NCBI GenBank assembly: GCA_023391725.1
Contig: JAEWAH010000083.1
Location: 1 to 7,965, forward strand
DNA: 7,965 bases
Source: Bacillota bacterium
GTDB taxonomy: Bacteria > Bacillota > Clostridia > Christensenellales > Aristaeellaceae
Reading direction: 5' to 3'
Both the position numbers and the translations under genes were made by a program. The notes beneath the pieces were generated by a model. That model was not told where the DNA came from, did not search any database, and saw only the letters and a list, made by a program, of their open reading frames with translations. Numbering within the stretch: position 1 is the first letter of the stretch; each line of letters opens with the position of its first letter. This document shows positions 5,989 through 7,965 of the stretch, in pieces.

Positions 5989-6786
5989 ATGGATACGCTG
6001 AAATACGGCATGCATGCTTCCCGGATGCTGATCAAGGGCCATCTGCAGTATCCTGGCTCCTTCTTCTGGCACACCTTTTCCATGATGGTTATGACCGGCG
6101 GCGATCTTACCGCCGTACTGCTCATATTCCAGCGCTTCTCCTCCCTGGGCAGATGGAGCGGCGGAGAAATATTGATGTTTTTCGGGATGATGCAGCTATG
6201 TTTCTACCTGGTAGAATTTCTGGGCAGGGGCATTTCCGCCTTCAGCGTCATGATACAGTCGGGTGGTTTTGATACGGTGCTGCTTCGCCCCAGGGGCACG
6301 CTTACGCAGGTGATCTTCAGCCAGATGGACCCCCGCCGCGTCGGCTCCATTTTGGTGGGTCTGGCCGCCATGGGAGTGTCATCCGGCATCGTCCACCTTC
6401 ATTGGACATGGGATAAGGTCTTGTGCCTATTGATTTCCCTTCTGGGCAGCAGTGCGCTGCTGATGGGGTTGTTCCTGATTGAGGCGGTGCTGTGCTTCTT
6501 CTCAGTCAAAAGTATTGAAATGATCAACATCCTCACCTATGGCGGGCGCGCCGCCTGCCAGTACCCCATCGACATCTATCCTGGGCCTATGCGGGTTTTG
6601 TTTCTGTTCGTGGCGCCCTTTGCCCTGACCACCCACATACCCGTTGCGTACCTACTGGGAAAGCCGCTGATAGGCGAAGCGCCGTGGGTCGCCTTCGTAT
6701 CGCCCCTGGCAGGATTTGTGGTATTTGGGATCATGCTGCTGGTGTGGCGTATGGGTGTACGCAAATACAGGTCAACAGGAAGTTGA
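5989..6786 (+). CDS. ABC-2 type transporter permease (COG3694 / DUF990-like)
   Basis: A 265-residue membrane protein with about six hydrophobic segments (roughly 27-47, 62-80, 118-136, 145-172, 202-222 and 233-253). It shares the layout of the first permease, including GGFDTVLLRPRGTL (92-105), but is clearly different in sequence. The YPIDIYP motif at 192-198, followed by a helix, is typical of the DUF990/ABC2_membrane_6 group. The frame is open back to 5653, inside the previous gene, but the ATG at 5989 has GGGAGG 6 nt upstream, lies 2 bp after the preceding stop and gives the family-like N terminus. It completes the ATPase-permease-permease operon. I see no clear terminator directly behind it; the structured element at 6825-6973 may serve as its transcript end. 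Confidence 0.9.
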   Translation: MDTLKYGMHASRMLIKGHLQYPGSFFWHTFSMMVMTGGDLTAVLLIFQRFSSLGRWSGGEILMFFGMMQLCFYLVEFLGRGISAFSVMIQSGGFDTVLLRPRGTLTQVIFSQMDPRRVGSILVGLAAMGVSSGIVHLHWTWDKVLCLLISLLGSSALLMGLFLIEAVLCFFSVKSIEMINILTYGGRAACQYPIDIYPGPMRVLFLFVAPFALTTHIPVAYLLGKPLIGEAPWVAFVSPLAGFVVFGIMLLVWRMGVRKYRSTGS

Positions 6787-7040
6787 ATAACAGATTTAGC
6801 CCTTTCCATGTATAGAGAAGATTTCGCGCCCGCGGGCGCGACCAGGGCTCCGAAGCCGAAGCGCCGCCTGTGGCGGATGAAGCGAGGCGAAGGAGACTGG
6901 CGAAACGAGCAATGCGAACGGAGCGAGCAGTGCGACGATTGAGCCAGCGGACGATCGCCCTGGACCTTCGGAGGCTTATCTGTATTTCCTTCTTACTCAA
7001 ATTATGATATGCTTTATGCATCCTATCCTCTGGAGGGCCT
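6787..7040. other. Intergenic gap between the transporter operon and recO
   Basis: This 254-bp gap has no credible gene. Its middle is the GC-rich repeat-laden element described separately (6825-6973). The last part (about 6975-7025) turns AT-rich and contains TATGAT at 7003-7008, a possible -10 box for recO, but I find no convincing -35 box at the right distance. No T-rich intrinsic terminator is seen on either strand. Confidence 0.5.
6825..6973. repeat. Structured GC-rich intergenic element with inverted and direct repeats
   Basis: It begins with a perfect 16-bp palindrome, CGCGCCCGCGGGCGCG (6825-6840). CCAGGG (6842-6847) is complementary to CCCTGG (6958-6963), and CTCCGAAG (6848-6855) to CTTCGGAG (6966-6973). 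These two pairings cross rather than nest. Inside lie the hairpin CCGCC-TGT-GGCGG (6864-6876) and the pair CTGGC (6897-6901)/GCCAG (6943-6947). That pair encloses an imperfect direct repeat, GAGCAATGCGA (6907-6917) and GAGCAGTGCGA (6925-6935). The style, with short GCGA-type words and inverted ends, suggests a dispersed intergenic repeat or a structured RNA. I do not recognise it as SRP RNA, RNase P, tmRNA or 6S RNA. Copy number elsewhere is unknown. Confidence 0.45.
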
Positions 7041-7769
7041 ATGCCAGCCGCCACCATCACCGCCATTGTGCTGCGCTGTGTCAACTACCGTGACAACGAC
7101 CGGATGCTCACCCTACTCAGCCCGCAGATGGGCCGGGTGGAGGTCCTGTCCCGGGGCTGCCGCAAGCCTAAATCCCCCCTGCTCAGCTCCAGCGATTTAT
7201 TTTGCACCGGAGAATATGTGCTCTTCACCCAGGGAGATCGCAGCCTCCTCACCGGCTGCACATTAAAAGACAGCTTCTATCCCCTGCGTCTGGACCTTCC
7301 GCGCCTGTCCTGCGGGGTATATATGCTGAACCTGTGCGAGGCCGCGGCCCAGCCGGGCGAGGAAAGCCCGGAGCTGTTCCTGTTGCTTTTCAAAGCACTT
7401 CACCGCCTAAGCTACGGCTCCGAGGAGCGCCGGGGGCTCATCGGCGGCTTTCTGCTCCACTACGCCACGTTGCTGGGCTATAAGCCACGGCTCAATCATT
7501 GCGACCATTGCGGGAAAAAGCTTACGGACGAGGAACCCCTCTCCTTCGATTGCGAAGCCGGGGGACTTGTATGCAAAACCTGCGCAACAAAAAACAGCCT
7601 TCCCATTACGGGCAGGCAGGTTAAATGGTTGCGTACTGTCATAAAGGAAGGCGCGGAAGCCTCCGGACAATTCCCCGGCGAGGATGCCCCCTTTGAAAGT
7701 TTGCGGTGCTTTGTGGAGACACGGCTGGAAAAACCCATCAAAAGCGGCGTGATGCTGGATATTTCTTAA
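7041..7769 (+). CDS. recO: DNA repair protein RecO
   Basis: Recombination mediator that with RecR loads RecA onto SSB-coated single-stranded DNA in RecF-pathway repair of gaps and breaks. The 242 residues fit the family's usual length of about 240-250. The N-terminal OB fold (1 to about 80) opens with the typical pattern of a short strand, IVLRCVNYRDNDRMLTLLSP, then GRVEVLSRGCRKPKS with basic DNA-binding residues. The helical C-terminal domain has a four-cysteine zinc finger, C154-xx-C157 and C178-xx-C181, as in Gram-positive and Deinococcus RecO. GFLLHYATLLGYKPRLNHC (136-154) is a conserved block leading into it. The ATG at 7041 has GGAGG 4 nt upstream. In many Bacillota recO follows era; here it follows an unrelated transporter operon and a repeat-like gap, so it probably has its own promoter. 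It ends 6 bp from a convergent gene. Confidence 0.94.
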   Translation: MPAATITAIVLRCVNYRDNDRMLTLLSPQMGRVEVLSRGCRKPKSPLLSSSDLFCTGEYVLFTQGDRSLLTGCTLKDSFYPLRLDLPRLSCGVYMLNLCEAAAQPGEESPELFLLLFKALHRLSYGSEERRGLIGGFLLHYATLLGYKPRLNHCDHCGKKLTDEEPLSFDCEAGGLVCKTCATKNSLPITGRQVKWLRTVIKEGAEASGQFPGEDAPFESLRCFVETRLEKPIKSGVMLDIS

Positions 7770-7775
7770 TGTATT

Positions 7776-7965
7776 CTAGCCACGCATGTAGTAGGGCGCA
7801 CGGTTCAGCGCATCCTTGTAGGCAGTCCTCATGGTGAACACATATTCAACAGTCGTTTCCCCATTGGGAAGGGGCTGTTTTTCTTTGCGCAGCATATAGC
7901 GCGCCCTATCCTCCAGAAGGGACAGGTCTTCCTTAATCAAAGCGCACAGGGTCTGCTGGCGCTGG
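7776..7965 (-). CDS. 3' end of an unrecognised gene (partial, continues past the window)
   Basis: An open frame enters from the right edge on the minus strand and ends at TAG 7776-7778, giving the last 62 residues of a protein. The visible part is hydrophilic and probably helical, with mixed charge (LLEDRARYMLRKEK), then PLPNGETTVEYVFTM and an end in AYYM-like aromatics (APYYMRG). It has no zinc site, membrane segment or repeat. Residue composition looks like a real cytosolic protein, and no stop interrupts the 189 nt. It converges on recO with a 6-bp gap, so the two transcripts must end within or beyond each other. I do not recognise the family. Confidence 0.55.
   Translation of the reverse strand, partial: QRQQTLCALIKEDLSLLEDRARYMLRKEKQPLPNGETTVEYVFTMRTAYKDALNRAPYYMRG

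Noticed and set aside
6825..6840. Palindrome as an intrinsic terminator for the transporter operon
   Set aside because: CGCGCCCGCGGGCGCG has no room for a loop without losing stem pairs, and no T-tract follows on either strand.
6731..7084. Minus-strand open frame of 117 codons covering the gap before recO
   Set aside because: It is Arg/Ser/Ala-rich low-complexity translation of the structured repeat element, overlaps both flanking genes and has no family motif.

Overview
The window is dense, GC-rich bacterial DNA. The style is that of a Bacillota (Clostridia-type) anaerobe: strong purine-rich Shine-Dalgarno sites, tight operons, two textbook sigma-70/sigma-A promoters, a zinc-finger RecO, and a DAHP synthase of the type found in Bacillus and Thermotoga. 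I cannot name a genus. No tRNA, rRNA, CRISPR array, transposase or phage gene is visible.

The left half (51-4041) reads as one minus-strand transcription unit. A consensus promoter (-35 at 4036-4041, -10 at 4013-4018) drives a leader of about 190 nt. I read this leader as a ribosome-mediated attenuator: a 28-codon Tyr/Phe-containing leader peptide (3900-3986), a hairpin over two of its Tyr codons, and an intrinsic terminator (3844-3880) just before the first gene. The genes follow in the order aroF-type DAHP synthase, a Pol-beta-fold nucleotidyltransferase, a divergent tRNA-guanine transglycosylase (TGT), and an Arm/Rmt-type 16S rRNA methyltransferase of the family that methylates G1405 and gives high-level aminoglycoside resistance. 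Spacing is 31 bp, then 4 bp, then an 11-bp overlap, with no obvious internal terminator.

The right half runs on the plus strand. A perfect TTGACA-17-TATAAT promoter (4140-4168), divergent from the aroF promoter, starts a three-gene ABC-2 type transporter operon: an ATPase and two six-helix permeases of the COG4586/COG4587/COG3694 type, whose substrate is unknown. A 254-bp gap follows. It holds a GC-rich, inverted-repeat-laden element (6825-6973). Then come recO and, converging on it from the right edge, the 3' end of an unrecognised gene.

The two most interesting points are both on the minus strand. The first is a chromosomal-looking operon linking a resistance-type 16S rRNA methyltransferase with a TGT whose base-recognition loop is altered and with a nucleotidyltransferase. 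The second is the apparent Tyr/Phe leader-peptide attenuator, which would put aroF, and possibly the whole resistance-like cluster, under aromatic amino acid control.
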